Positions 34,343 through 43,450 of a stretch of DNA of 64,000 nucleotides are shown in pieces; position 1 is the stretch's first letter; every line of letters starts with the position of its first letter. The position numbers and the translations under genes were made by a program. The notes beneath the pieces are model-generated. The model worked only from the letters and a program-made list of their open reading frames with translations, searched no databases and was not told the DNA's origin. Source of the stretch: a gamma proteobacterium HdN1 (GTDB lineage: Bacteria > Pseudomonadota > Gammaproteobacteria > Pseudomonadales > Ketobacteraceae); the NCBI GenBank assembly GCA_000198515.1, contig FP929140.1:1462527-1526526 (forward strand). Direction: 5' to 3'.

Positions 34343-36211
34343 TCACGGTTGTTGGGTGGCCTTGATGTCGAGATTCAAAGTTACATCTTGATCCATGTAT
34401 TTCATGTGCGGTGTGATGCTGAGGGCGATGTTCATCCAGCCGTTGTAGTTTGGGTCGGCGCTTAGGGTGAGGCTGGCCTTTTTCAGTGGGCGACGTGAGC
34501 GCACTGCGTGGCTTGGGTTTTCGACTTCGGCAACGTAGCGGCGCAGCCAGCGCTGTAGTTCGATCTCAATGTCGGCCATGCTCGCGCTGCTGCCGATCAA
34601 GTCGCGGCAGATCATTTTCAGGTAGTGGGCGATGCGTAGGATGATGAACAGGTAGGGCAGCCGTGAGCTAAGGTGGTCGAGGGTGACGGATGATGTTTGT
34701 GCTTCTCGGTGTTGATTGGTCAGCGAGGATGCACTCTTCTGCAGGTTGGACAGGTGGCCCCAGTGGATGGCATTGGCGGCTCGAAACAGGATTTTTTCCT
34801 GCGCTTTGGCGATGCTGATCGGCGTAAATCCTTGGTGTATCAGTTCCGCTTCTTTGGTTTCCGAAAGGATGACTTCGACGGGCAGTAAGGTGCTGTGGGT
34901 GTTTTTCAGGGGCAGCGGTGGGAGGCAGGTGACGGCGCCGCCGTGTTCTCCCGTTAGGTCGGTGCAGATGCCAAACTGTTGAAAGCTGCGAAGCATGCAG
35001 GTGCCGAGTGCGTAGGCTGCGTTGCCCCAGAGCAATGCGTGGGTGCTGCTGTCGATGTCTTCTTCGAACAATAGGGAGGGCACGTTGCCAGTGCGAGTGC
35101 TCCACGGTGCGCGTAACAGGATGCGTGGCAAAGTGAGCACGAGGTAGTTGGCTTCTGGGCTGGCTTTGAGTGCGCGCCAGTGGATGTAGCGATCGCCGTT
35201 GGGGATGCTTGCGAGGCTGTCGAGCTGGGCAAGTTCGCCGTAGTCGTTGACGCCGAAGAAGGTCGGCGCAACCTGCGTTAGGATCGGTGCGTGTGCGATG
35301 CTGCCGAGTTGAGCGAGGCGGCGCAGTAGTTGCAGGTCATCGGTGTGTAGGTCGAAGGCATGATCAACGATCAGCGCGCCGTAGGGCTTTCCGCCAAACT
35401 GGCCGTATTCGTGTGTATAGAGGACGTCGAACAGGTGACTGTCGGCGAGGGTTGGTGCGCGGCTGAGGTCTTCGCGTAGGTTGGGGAGATGCGCGGGTAG
35501 GAAGCTGATTTGGGTTTCAGGGTGATCACCTGCGGTTTGGGTCAGCAGGTGCAGGCTTCGCCAACTGGCTTCCAGTTTTTGAAAGCGGGGATGGTGCAGG
35601 ATGGCGTTGAGCAATTCGTTCAGGGTTGCGGCAACATCGGTCACGATGAGTTCAAGTACGTCAGCGCTCACGGGGGCGTCGGGTAGTTGTAGGCGCTGGC
35701 GGTCGTCGGCATTGAGTGTGAGGCGGATGCTAGCGCTTGGGTTTACAGTGGGGTTTACAGTGGGGTTTACAGTGGGGTTTACAGTGGGGTTTACAGTGGG
35801 GTTTACAGTGGGGTTTACAGTGGACTGTCGTGCGGTCTGCAGGTTTGTCAGCAGTTCCTTGATGTAGGCAAGGCTTGGCTGGCGCTGGGTGAGAATTTCG
35901 GGGTGGAAGTCTTCCAATGTGCGAAGTTCCAGCGGTAGTGGCTGGCCGGTGGGGAGCCACTGGCGGGTGCTGTCGCTCAGGTTGAGCTCGTGGGTGGGGA
36001 GCTGTAGCCTGATTTGTTGGGCGGCCATCTGTTGCTCGAAGCTGCGTCGGGTGATGGCGGAAGGGGCGGTGTTCAGGTAGTCATCTTCGGTTTGGCTGGG
36101 CAGAAATTCACCGAGCACGAGCAGGCGGAAGGGAAGCTGGATTTCGTTTGCAGATCCGCCTTCGGGTGCGTAGGAAAACTGGAAGCTGGCCTGGGAGTCG
36201 CTTGCATTCAT
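34343..36211 (-). CDS. TssB-TssC fusion sheath protein
   Basis: 622 residues. Residues 1-130 align with TssB: LPFRLLVLGEFLPSQTEDD matches LPFKLVVLGDFTNKQDDRT of the separate TssB, followed by SFEQQMAAQQIRLQL and LEDFHPEILTQRQP. Residues 131-158 are seven TVNP repeats. Residues 185-622 align with TssC: LLNAILHHPRFQKLEASWRSL, GQFGGKPYGALIVDH, LLWGNAAYALG, LPYLFIILRIAHYLK and ITPHMKYM. Both halves of the contractile sheath protomer are thus on one chain. The TssC part lacks the N-terminal LLDEI-type ClpV-binding segment seen in the separate TssC. It lies 12 bases after tssM and is followed by hcp, tssE, tssF, tssG. A role as a minor or baseplate-proximal sheath ring is a guess. Confidence 0.88.
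   Translation of the reverse strand: MNASDSQASFQFSYAPEGGSANEIQLPFRLLVLGEFLPSQTEDDYLNTAPSAITRRSFEQQMAAQQIRLQLPTHELNLSDSTRQWLPTGQPLPLELRTLEDFHPEILTQRQPSLAYIKELLTNLQTARQSTVNPTVNPTVNPTVNPTVNPTVNPTVNPSASIRLTLNADDRQRLQLPDAPVSADVLELIVTDVAATLNELLNAILHHPRFQKLEASWRSLHLLTQTAGDHPETQISFLPAHLPNLREDLSRAPTLADSHLFDVLYTHEYGQFGGKPYGALIVDHAFDLHTDDLQLLRRLAQLGSIAHAPILTQVAPTFFGVNDYGELAQLDSLASIPNGDRYIHWRALKASPEANYLVLTLPRILLRAPWSTRTGNVPSLLFEEDIDSSTHALLWGNAAYALGTCMLRSFQQFGICTDLTGEHGGAVTCLPPLPLKNTHSTLLPVEVILSETKEAELIHQGFTPISIAKAQEKILFRAANAIHWGHLSNLQKSASSLTNQHREAQTSSVTLDHLSSRLPYLFIILRIAHYLKMICRDLIGSSASMADIEIELQRWLRRYVAEVENPSHAVRSRRPLKKASLTLSADPNYNGWMNIALSITPHMKYMDQDVTLNLDIKATQQP
35741..35824 (-). repeat. Seven tandem 12 bp repeats (TVNP linker) in the TssB-TssC fusion gene
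   Basis: Seven near-identical copies of GTTTACAGTGGG on the plus strand, coding TVNP. They form the linker that joins the TssB-like and TssC-like halves. The near identity points to recent expansion. Confidence 0.97.
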
Positions 36212-36223
36212 AGAGCGGGCCTT

Positions 36224-39200
36224 TTAGAGCATTGCCCAGCAGGAGCTGATGTGTTGCGGGATGTTCAGCGGGGAGATCGCTACGCTTTGTAGCACTTGTG
36301 ATGCGCCGCTGATGTCGAATTGCAGCAGGATTTCATCCACGCCGAGTTCTCGTAATTGCTGTGCTTGGCCGGGAAAATCGCGGGGCGTGAAGCCTTTGGG
36401 GCCGCCGCCGAAGGCATGGATAAAGTCGGGGAATGCGGTCGCGCCGGTCCAGGTTTTATTAAGGTTCAGTGAGTTCAGGCGGATATCGAGGCTGACGCTG
36501 GTGCACGCGGTGGTCCACGGGAAGCTGCGAGAGGCGGGATAGTTGTAGTTGTGCAGTTCGTAGCTGCCTTCGGGGCAGATGACGGTGAGTGTGGATTTGC
36601 TGATGGCGGTGTGGGCGTCGAGGTTGAGGCTGGCGGGATAGGCGTTGATTTCTACGTTTACGATGCCGGTATTTTTACGAACGGCTTTCGCGCGGGTGGC
36701 GAAGTCGAGAAATGCGGGGGTGATCGTGAGGGTGGAGCCTTGGGCACGCTTCAGTGTATAGCCACGGCCTAATTCTTGGCGGGCGAATGCTTGGGCGGGG
36801 CCGCTTAGGAAGCTCCACAAGATGCCGGTTTCGCCGCGCAGGTAGTCGTCACGCTTGAAATCAGGAACGCCTTCGAGTTCGGCGAGGACGTTGTTGCGCC
36901 AGCTATCGTCGAGTTGGCAAGAGGCTTCTTGCAGCATGTAGCCGCGCAGTAGGTTGAGTGGGGCTTTGTAGAGGCGCCAGAAGGCGGCGTTTGCGTTGGT
37001 TTCTTTGCCGGCAATGGCCTGTAGTTTCTGGATGCTGGCATAGGCTTTGGCGTAGGGGCTGCCGCCGGCGGCTGGATTATCCGGTTCGTTGAATAGAGCG
37101 GTGGTGGCGGTGTAGGCGCTGGAACGGACTTCGGCGCTGTAGACAAATTCACCGAGCGCGTCTTGGTAGGCTTTGAGTTGTTCTGCGGCCTGTTCGAGTT
37201 GCGCTGCGCGTTCATCGGCGGAGGGGCCGCCAGAGGCTTTGTCGAGTTTGTTTTTGGTTTTTAGCGTCGATTTACCGGATTTGGAGAGCATTTGCCCTAA
37301 GGGGCCTGCTTTGCCGATGGTTTTGAGCACAAGGTTGGTGAGAATTCGATTGCGCTTGGTGTTGCTGGTGCCGTCGGAGGGGCCGAGGGCGCGCATGTCT
37401 TGGTAGTAGTTGCTCAAGGCGACCCAGTCGGGGATGTCGGCGTCGTCGCGGTAGGGAGCGAGTTCGGTATCTAGCAAGTTGAGGGCGTTGAAATAGGGGT
37501 TGCGGCCGGTGTTGAGCTGGTTGATGACGTCGAGCCATTCTTCGCGGGTGCGCAGGGATTGGATGCCGTCGCTAAAATTGAACGCGAATTGCTCCCAGGC
37601 TTTTAGGTACTGGGCGCGGTAGTGGGTCTGGAAATGCGGGAGGGCTTCGTCTAGGCGTTGGGGGTTCACTCCTGCTTGGCGGAGTTCGTCGATAAAGCCG
37701 TCGATGCGGTTTTTGCCGGCTGCGGTATAGGCGCGTGGGACGCTGATGTCGTTTGGAAGGCTTCCGCTGCCGGATTTCCAGAATTGGGAGATTCGGTAGG
37801 ATTTAAGATTCGGGTTACGGTTGGCCCATGTGATTAGCCAAGTGAAATCGTTTCCGGCGTGGATCAGGATTTTATCAAGGCGCTGTTGCAGCGTGGCGCG
37901 CTGGGTGCTGGCAGTACTTTGATAGGTATCGGGGTGGCTCTCACGAGCCCATTGCAGGGCTTGGAGGTAGAGGGTGTTGATCGGGGCGAGGCTGTCGGCA
38001 TCGCGCGCTGCAAAGCTTTCGGTGTCAAAGGCGGGGGGCAGATTGGCGAGTGCTGTTGGGCTTGCGCCTTCTGCCCACGCGTTGAGAAGGTTGATGCGGC
38101 GTACTAGCAGCCCGGTGTATTCGGCGACGCGTCCTAAATCTTGGCTGGAATCGGCGAAGAAGGTTTGCTGGAGGCGGGCTTCAAAGAGGCTGTCGATTTC
38201 CTGAATCAGGGTCGTATTGACGCGGTTTGCCAAGTCTTCCTTCATTTTTGCAACAAATGCTGGCTCAACTCCCGGAGCCAGCCAGGGAAAAAAACGCTGG
38301 GCTTCCACGCGTTCGATCAGCGTCTTGTATGCAATGAGGTTGGCAACGCGGGAATCCAGATCTGCAGGTGGAAGGAGCTGACGAGCGTACACATTGCTGG
38401 CATCGCGCAATGAGGCGCGATCGTGCAGGTAGAGCCCGGTGATGCCGGTGGTAAGAATGGCAACGGCGGCCGACCAGCCGATTGCGCGCTGGCGTTGGCG
38501 CCGCCGCTTGGCTTCGTTTGCTGCGTGGACAAAGGTGAATTCGTCACGCTGGGCGGGTAGTAGCTGAGTAAACAGTGGCCAGAGGAACAGAGTTTGGCGG
38601 TCGTTGTTGGTTGCCGCTGCGGGGGCGGGATCGCGGGTAGTCAAGATCGGGTCGGCGGTGAGGATTTCATCGGGTACGACGGCTTGAGCGCTGAAATGGA
38701 TGCTGCGGAGCTGTGGAGTTTCTTGGTATTGATTGCTTTCGAACAGGCTGGCGGTGAACCACGAGAGCGGGCGTTCTAGCGCCTGCAGGCGTAACGGTAG
38801 GCGTAAGGTGTCTGCTGTGGCGTGCTGATCACGCAGTGCAAGTAGATTGATTTCGCGTATGCGATGCGCGATGCGTTTGACTAAGTTGCCTGCGAATTTT
38901 GCGGGCGCTTCAGGGGCTCCGTTGCTGTGATGGCGAGACGTGGTTTCTCGTGTTGCGCCGAGTGCTTCGCGGGTTTGTTGGGCCGGTAGAGCAGACACCC
39001 ACGCGTCGAAGCCGGGGAGCGCTTCGGTTTGCGTCAGGATTAGGTGGATCGGTACATTGACGCCCAGCACTTGTACGACGTCTTCAATGAGACGGCGATA
39101 TTTGTTGGCTATGCGCTCAAGAGTGTCGGTACCCGCGCTTAACAGAGTCTGTACCGACACCGCGATCAGCAGGCCGTTGATGGGAATGTGCTGGCGGTGT

Positions 39201-39784
39201 TTTTCGAGTTGCATCAGGAGGCGCAGCCAATCCTCGTTGGAGCCTTCTGTGGTGGGGTCTGACCACGGATTCGGGGTGTCAAGGATAATGCCTCGGTTGT
39301 GCAGGTACCACGTTACGTCTTGGCCATCGCCATGCAGCAGTGGGCTATCCAAGGTGGGGCGGGGGATGTGCAGCCCTTGTAGCATTTCGGTTTTGTTGGC
39401 GCTGCTTTCACCCAAAAGGAGGTGCCATGGTTGTACATAACGGGTGTCGCCGTGTCGGCGTAGGCTGCTGGAGTGGAGAAAACGCAGAATTTCTAGGAAA
39501 CGTTCGTCTTTCTCGTTGCGCCGCCCCCAGAGTCTCCAGACGCTGGTACGGATGCCGCGTTCATCCGGTGCGACGTTAATCAGTTGTTCAACGCGCTGGC
39601 GTGCTTGGTGACGCCGATAGCCCCAGCGTAGTATTTTGAATCCATACCAAAGCGCCATGAGCGTGATGAGAACGGTGACTGCGGATTCAATCGCAATGTC
39701 GAAGAATAGCGCGCCGCCAACCAAAACGGCGGCGATGAGTGTCCAGATCAGTACAGCAAGGAGTATTTTGAAAAAGGTTTTCAC
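36224..39784 (-). CDS. tssM: Type VI secretion inner-membrane protein TssM (IcmF)
   Basis: 1186 residues, full length. Two N-terminal membrane spans (about residues 5-28 and 33-50) and a third near residue 445 flank the cytoplasmic region; a long periplasmic part ends in a beta-rich TssJ-binding domain. The usual Walker A (GxxxxGK[ST]) reads GESSANKT at residues 125-132, with Asn in place of the last Gly. The Walker B-like strand GIILDTPNPW remains. With TssL and TssJ it forms the membrane complex. ATP binding is doubtful here. The start is a GTG at 39784, 27 bases after tssL. Confidence 0.95.
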   Translation of the reverse strand: MKTFFKILLAVLIWTLIAAVLVGGALFFDIAIESAVTVLITLMALWYGFKILRWGYRRHQARQRVEQLINVAPDERGIRTSVWRLWGRRNEKDERFLEILRFLHSSSLRRHGDTRYVQPWHLLLGESSANKTEMLQGLHIPRPTLDSPLLHGDGQDVTWYLHNRGIILDTPNPWSDPTTEGSNEDWLRLLMQLEKHRQHIPINGLLIAVSVQTLLSAGTDTLERIANKYRRLIEDVVQVLGVNVPIHLILTQTEALPGFDAWVSALPAQQTREALGATRETTSRHHSNGAPEAPAKFAGNLVKRIAHRIREINLLALRDQHATADTLRLPLRLQALERPLSWFTASLFESNQYQETPQLRSIHFSAQAVVPDEILTADPILTTRDPAPAAATNNDRQTLFLWPLFTQLLPAQRDEFTFVHAANEAKRRRQRQRAIGWSAAVAILTTGITGLYLHDRASLRDASNVYARQLLPPADLDSRVANLIAYKTLIERVEAQRFFPWLAPGVEPAFVAKMKEDLANRVNTTLIQEIDSLFEARLQQTFFADSSQDLGRVAEYTGLLVRRINLLNAWAEGASPTALANLPPAFDTESFAARDADSLAPINTLYLQALQWARESHPDTYQSTASTQRATLQQRLDKILIHAGNDFTWLITWANRNPNLKSYRISQFWKSGSGSLPNDISVPRAYTAAGKNRIDGFIDELRQAGVNPQRLDEALPHFQTHYRAQYLKAWEQFAFNFSDGIQSLRTREEWLDVINQLNTGRNPYFNALNLLDTELAPYRDDADIPDWVALSNYYQDMRALGPSDGTSNTKRNRILTNLVLKTIGKAGPLGQMLSKSGKSTLKTKNKLDKASGGPSADERAAQLEQAAEQLKAYQDALGEFVYSAEVRSSAYTATTALFNEPDNPAAGGSPYAKAYASIQKLQAIAGKETNANAAFWRLYKAPLNLLRGYMLQEASCQLDDSWRNNVLAELEGVPDFKRDDYLRGETGILWSFLSGPAQAFARQELGRGYTLKRAQGSTLTITPAFLDFATRAKAVRKNTGIVNVEINAYPASLNLDAHTAISKSTLTVICPEGSYELHNYNYPASRSFPWTTACTSVSLDIRLNSLNLNKTWTGATAFPDFIHAFGGGPKGFTPRDFPGQAQQLRELGVDEILLQFDISGASQVLQSVAISPLNIPQHISSCWAML

Positions 39785-39811
39785 GGCCCTTGACCTCGGT
39801 ATTGGTGTCGA

Positions 39812-40525
39812 TCAGATGGCGAGCAGCAGCTCATTCACTGCGGCCAAGATGCCGTGACGGAAGAATAAAAATAGCGCAACGACGCACAAAACTGGCACCC
39901 CGACATAAAACGGTGTGAGAGAAACCACTGGTGTGTGTTTGGGCAGTGGCGTAAAGGGCGTGGCCTTGTGTTCGTCGAGTAAGTGGTCAACTTTTATATC
40001 AGCGCAGAGGATTTCTGCATTGGCGGCAATCAGTTCTGCAAGGCGTGATTTGTCGCCAGGCTGGTAGTATTGGCCGGCAAAACCGAGGGCGAGACAGTAG
40101 TAATAGACTTCACGAATTTCCCGGTCGGTGGGGTTGAAGGGGTTGAGTGCGTCAAGGCGGGTAAAAAATTCTACGCCGCCGCGTGTGGTGTCAAAGTAGC
40201 GCTTTTGCAGCGTTTCCGAGGCCCAGCGTTTTTTTTCGGGCCAGTTGGCATTCATCACTTGTTCGTCAATAAATGCAGCCACCGCAAAGAGCGCGTTACG
40301 ATAATCCTCTTCGCAAATATCGGTGCTGGTAAAAAGTGGGGCGTTATCTTCAAGCAGCTGCAGGGTTTGTGCTCGGAATTGCGTGTACTCTAATTCTTCT
40401 ACATTGGCGTTAGGCTTTGAACTGGCGCTGGAATTAGTGCTGGAATTGGTGCTCGAATTGGAAGTCGTGCCAAGGGCTTCAATGACATGTGCGATGGCTG
40501 GAATAAAGCGATCGGTCAGATACAT
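39812..40525 (-). CDS. tssL: Type VI secretion membrane protein TssL (DotU/IcmH)
   Basis: 237 residues. The cytoplasmic helical domain shows DYRNALFAVAAFIDEQVMN, FFTRLDAL and EVYYYCLALGFAGQYY, and a C-terminal anchor (VGVPVLCVVALFLFF) ends the protein. There is no C-terminal peptidoglycan-binding domain. A short NSSTNSSTNSSASSK insertion near residues 23-37 is coded by 12-base repeats. Start ATG at 40525, 45 bases after tssK. Confidence 0.94.
   Translation of the reverse strand: MYLTDRFIPAIAHVIEALGTTSNSSTNSSTNSSASSKPNANVEELEYTQFRAQTLQLLEDNAPLFTSTDICEEDYRNALFAVAAFIDEQVMNANWPEKKRWASETLQKRYFDTTRGGVEFFTRLDALNPFNPTDREIREVYYYCLALGFAGQYYQPGDKSRLAELIAANAEILCADIKVDHLLDEHKATPFTPLPKHTPVVSLTPFYVGVPVLCVVALFLFFRHGILAAVNELLLAI
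40427..40462 (-). repeat. Three 12 bp in-frame repeats in tssL
   Basis: Three copies of GCT(G/C)GAATT(A/G)G(T/A) on the plus strand, coding the NSST-type linker near the TssL N-terminus. Confidence 0.75.
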
Positions 40526-40570
40526 GATGCAATCCTGCTTGTTAACGCTCTAACGGTTTTGTTCATCGGC

Positions 40571-41962
40571 TTAACCGCGCACAAGTACGATATCGACGGC
40601 AAGGTCTGGGGGCGCATTGTTCCAGATCAGCCCGATCTGACCGCCATCCTGAATGTAGCCCCATTCGTGGCCTTCTTTTTCGATCATGAAATACTGCGTA
40701 TTGGCTTGGCCGGTAACGCCAATCGGCTTTCCCTGGAGATGCATCAAGTGGACACCCGGTAACGAGCGTCGTGCGTATACGTCCACTTGGCCGGTGGCGC
40801 CGAGTTTGGCGTGGTTGAGAAAGTTTGCGGCAAGGTCGCTGAAGTTTTCTCGGGTACGCAAGAGTAGATAAACGCTGTGCTTGCGCTCGAAAAATTCGCG
40901 CGTAAGGACACCTGCAAATTTTCCGGATTCTTCGCGTTTTAGAGAAACGAGCAGTTCAGGGCCAATGGTCAATTCGCCCAGTACTTGGCCGATGATATCG
41001 AGTGCGCGGTAAAAACAGTGGCCTAAGCGTTGATGGTCGTAGGGAGGAAGGCTTAGGTCGGTATCGCCTGCTTCGATGCCGACATCCATTTTGTTGGAAA
41101 AAACCGAGAGTTCGCCCGCGAGTTGTCGCAGGACGCCGTATACGTCGAAGGGATGGATGCGTTCGCCTTCTACGAGATGGACAAGCAGTGGGATGTAACG
41201 GGCAAGCGTTTGCAGCGCGAGGTGGTTGTTCAATGCCGCGTTGCTGAGGGCGGTGCGGTCGTTCGCGCCGGATGATTTATAGCTTTCGAGCAGCCGAGCC
41301 CGCCCCATCAAATTGCTTTTTAGCGTGAGCAGCGTGTTGGTAATGGCACGTGATGCGCCGATATTAATACAAGGGGGAATAAAGTGTTCGCTAATGCGAT
41401 ATTCTTTGCCTTCCTGTGTGATTTCAGCAACCGGAAGGAAGATATATTCTTCTAGGTCTTCAGGTTCGTTTCCAAAACAAAACTGAAGCACATAGTCGAT
41501 TGGCTTCACCTGAGCGCTGCCAGAATTCTGGAAGTTGTCAGGGTATTCAGTGCCGGTATTGCTGGTAACGTATCGAGTTTTTGCACTTGCCGATTCGTGG
41601 CGGCTTCCTGTAACCGTGAGGTTGGTATCACCGGGGAGGAGCCGCTTCAATGCCAGCCATACAGTCAGATTTTGCTTGCGATCCACCCAGTAGGTTTCAA
41701 AATTGCGTGGTGGCAAGATGGCGTTTCCCGGAAAACAAATCCATGTGCCGCACGGAAATAGGGCTTCAATCTGTTTGCACTGAAACGCGCCGGAGCGTAG
41801 TGCATCCTGATCAATATCCAGTTCGATCAGGCCGGAATGGTGTGGGCGCGTGTGGGCAACTAGGGCCGTAGCGAAATCCCGATGGTATTGGTCTGCATAC
41901 TGCAAATGCTGGGGCTGAAGGAAAAGTCCTTGGTGCCAAAGCAGGGGCCTGATGAGTTTCAC
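40571..41962 (-). CDS. tssK: Type VI secretion baseplate adaptor TssK
   Basis: 463 residues. The N-terminus PLLWHQGLFLQPQHLQYADQYH, the VWLALKRL strand and the C-terminal YFMIEKEGHEWGYIQDGGQIG are family hallmarks. TssK trimers connect the baseplate to TssL and TssM. I chose the GTG at 41962, nine to ten bases after an AGAGGA site. The upstream gene tssJ ends 41 bases earlier. Confidence 0.95.
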   Translation of the reverse strand: MKLIRPLLWHQGLFLQPQHLQYADQYHRDFATALVAHTRPHHSGLIELDIDQDALRSGAFQCKQIEALFPCGTWICFPGNAILPPRNFETYWVDRKQNLTVWLALKRLLPGDTNLTVTGSRHESASAKTRYVTSNTGTEYPDNFQNSGSAQVKPIDYVLQFCFGNEPEDLEEYIFLPVAEITQEGKEYRISEHFIPPCINIGASRAITNTLLTLKSNLMGRARLLESYKSSGANDRTALSNAALNNHLALQTLARYIPLLVHLVEGERIHPFDVYGVLRQLAGELSVFSNKMDVGIEAGDTDLSLPPYDHQRLGHCFYRALDIIGQVLGELTIGPELLVSLKREESGKFAGVLTREFFERKHSVYLLLRTRENFSDLAANFLNHAKLGATGQVDVYARRSLPGVHLMHLQGKPIGVTGQANTQYFMIEKEGHEWGYIQDGGQIGLIWNNAPPDLAVDIVLVRG

Positions 41963-42003
41963 TCCGGTGGTTCCTCTGTCCTTACATGAGCCTGACGTGA
42001 TGC

Positions 42004-42768
42004 CTAGTCAGCGCGAATTCGTAGGCTGTCGATTTTGTCGGTTCCGATTTGCAACAGTATTTTCAGTCTAGCCGCTCGAAGCGAACTCGCATCGGGTGCG
42101 CCAAAAAAACCAAAGCTTAATCGTTGAATCCAGCGCTTCGTGGTGGAGCGCGTATCGGTGGGGGGAATGGCAATCAGGCGGGCAGACTGGCGGCCGTTCA
42201 GTTCAAAAAATCCCGCAACGATTCCGATATAACGGCTGTTCTCCAAGCGATCAAGCGTGAGCATTTGCTCTGAGCCAGGCAGAATGGAGTAATCGTTCAC
42301 GCTAAGTACTGCGGTTTTGTCAAAATCATTCACCGTAAGCATTTCTTTTAGTCCAAAGAGGTTGTCACGCCTTACCTGAAAAGGTTTGGCATCACTCATT
42401 TGAATAACGCGCACAATGAGTGCGTGTGGGCGTCCACGATGTAGATTCGACTGTGGTGCGGCCAGAATGCGTAATTGAATTGCCCCTTCGTCGAGCGGCC
42501 ATGCATCCTGTGCCAAACGAGGAGGTGTGGTGTTTTCAATGGTGTAATGCCAGCGTTGGCGCGTATCATTCCACTCCCACAAGCTGTTTCCTGCATTCTG
42601 CTCGAATTCTGCAAATGCTGCCGGATCGTCATCCAGCGCAGGGTCGATAGCGGGTGCGGGTTTGCCAAATGGCAGCATGCTGCACCCCGCTAGCGTAACG
42701 ATCAGCAGGAAGTGCGCTGCCCAAACGCTGGTTGTGCGGGTTAAAAGTCGTAGCGAAATGCGATTCAT
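42004..42768 (-). CDS. tssJ: Type VI secretion lipoprotein TssJ
   Basis: 254 residues. A signal peptide with lipobox TLAG-C puts the lipidated Cys at residue 29. The beta-sandwich part follows after about 70 residues: IQLRILAAPQSNLHRGRPHALIVRVIQMSD, then FDKTAVLSVNDYSILPGSEQMLTLDR and YIGIVAGFFEL, all TssJ features. It is longer than the common 160-180 residue form because of an Asp/Glu/Trp-containing stretch between lipobox and domain. It anchors the membrane complex to the outer membrane. The start is the ATG at 42768 with AAGG six bases upstream. Confidence 0.92.
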   Translation of the reverse strand: MNRISLRLLTRTTSVWAAHFLLIVTLAGCSMLPFGKPAPAIDPALDDDPAAFAEFEQNAGNSLWEWNDTRQRWHYTIENTTPPRLAQDAWPLDEGAIQLRILAAPQSNLHRGRPHALIVRVIQMSDAKPFQVRRDNLFGLKEMLTVNDFDKTAVLSVNDYSILPGSEQMLTLDRLENSRYIGIVAGFFELNGRQSARLIAIPPTDTRSTTKRWIQRLSFGFFGAPDASSLRAARLKILLQIGTDKIDSLRIRAD

Positions 42769-42844
42769 GGCAACCTTGCCTGTGCGGGATTGTGCGCCGG
42801 AAAGAGGGTTCCGGCGCGCAAGAGCGGTAACACGGTGTTGCGGT

Positions 42845-43363
42845 TTATGAGCCTTCACCCGACCAGTCGTCGATCGCATTGGTGCCGCATACAACGTGGT
42901 CGGCCTGGATCTGCCCGTAGGTGAAGGTGACCACTTCGTAGGGCATGTAGCCTTCGGTTGCAACGTCCATGATGTTGGGCGAAATGGATTCGATGCTGAC
43001 AATTTTGGCGCGTTTGAGGGCTACGGTGTAATAGTGTACGGGCTCGCCTGCGCTCGTTTCATCTGGAGTGCGGAAAAACTGAAATTCCACTTCCAGTTCC
43101 GTGGGGGCGGTGACGGTGTTCAGCAATAGCGGTGAGCTTTTGTCAATGAATTTTGTAACGCGCAAATATTCATGTTTGCGTGTGCCTGTAACCTGCCCTG
43201 TGAGATTGTTAATTGGCACACTGACTTTGTGTTCAAAGGCGAGGATGAGTGCTTCCTCATCGTGCTCGGCCTTGAAAAAGGAACCGATGCTTTCTTTGGA
43301 GCAGGCACCTTCGGTTAGGCAGGCGTCTGGATCGTTGATAGACATATAAATCTCGGTTGGCAT
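42845..43363 (-). CDS. Hcp/TssD family tube protein (first Hcp)
   Basis: 172 residues. IYMSINDPDACLTEGACSKESIGSFF and HEYLRVTKFIDKSSPLLLNTV plus VHYYTVALKRAKIVSIESI and YEVVTFTYGQIQADHV follow the Hcp plan, but the sequence is far from the classical Hcp at 33773-34267. It resembles the EvpC-like branch. Its gene follows tssC directly, the usual place for the main tube subunit. It ends in a conserved DW context (AIDDWSG). Start ATG at 43363, with GGAG upstream. Confidence 0.9.
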   Translation of the reverse strand: MPTEIYMSINDPDACLTEGACSKESIGSFFKAEHDEEALILAFEHKVSVPINNLTGQVTGTRKHEYLRVTKFIDKSSPLLLNTVTAPTELEVEFQFFRTPDETSAGEPVHYYTVALKRAKIVSIESISPNIMDVATEGYMPYEVVTFTYGQIQADHVVCGTNAIDDWSGEGS

Positions 43364-43450
43364 TGCTCAAATACTCCAGCGGTTGGCCGCTTCTAAGGAA
43401 AAGTTAACGTGATGCCTGCGTGTTTATCATGCCCGTCCTTGGGCAGCGGG

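Noticed and set aside
30952-35824. Direct repeats that might suggest a CRISPR array
   Set aside because: Units are 12-18 bp, head to tail with no spacers, and lie in frame inside coding sequence.
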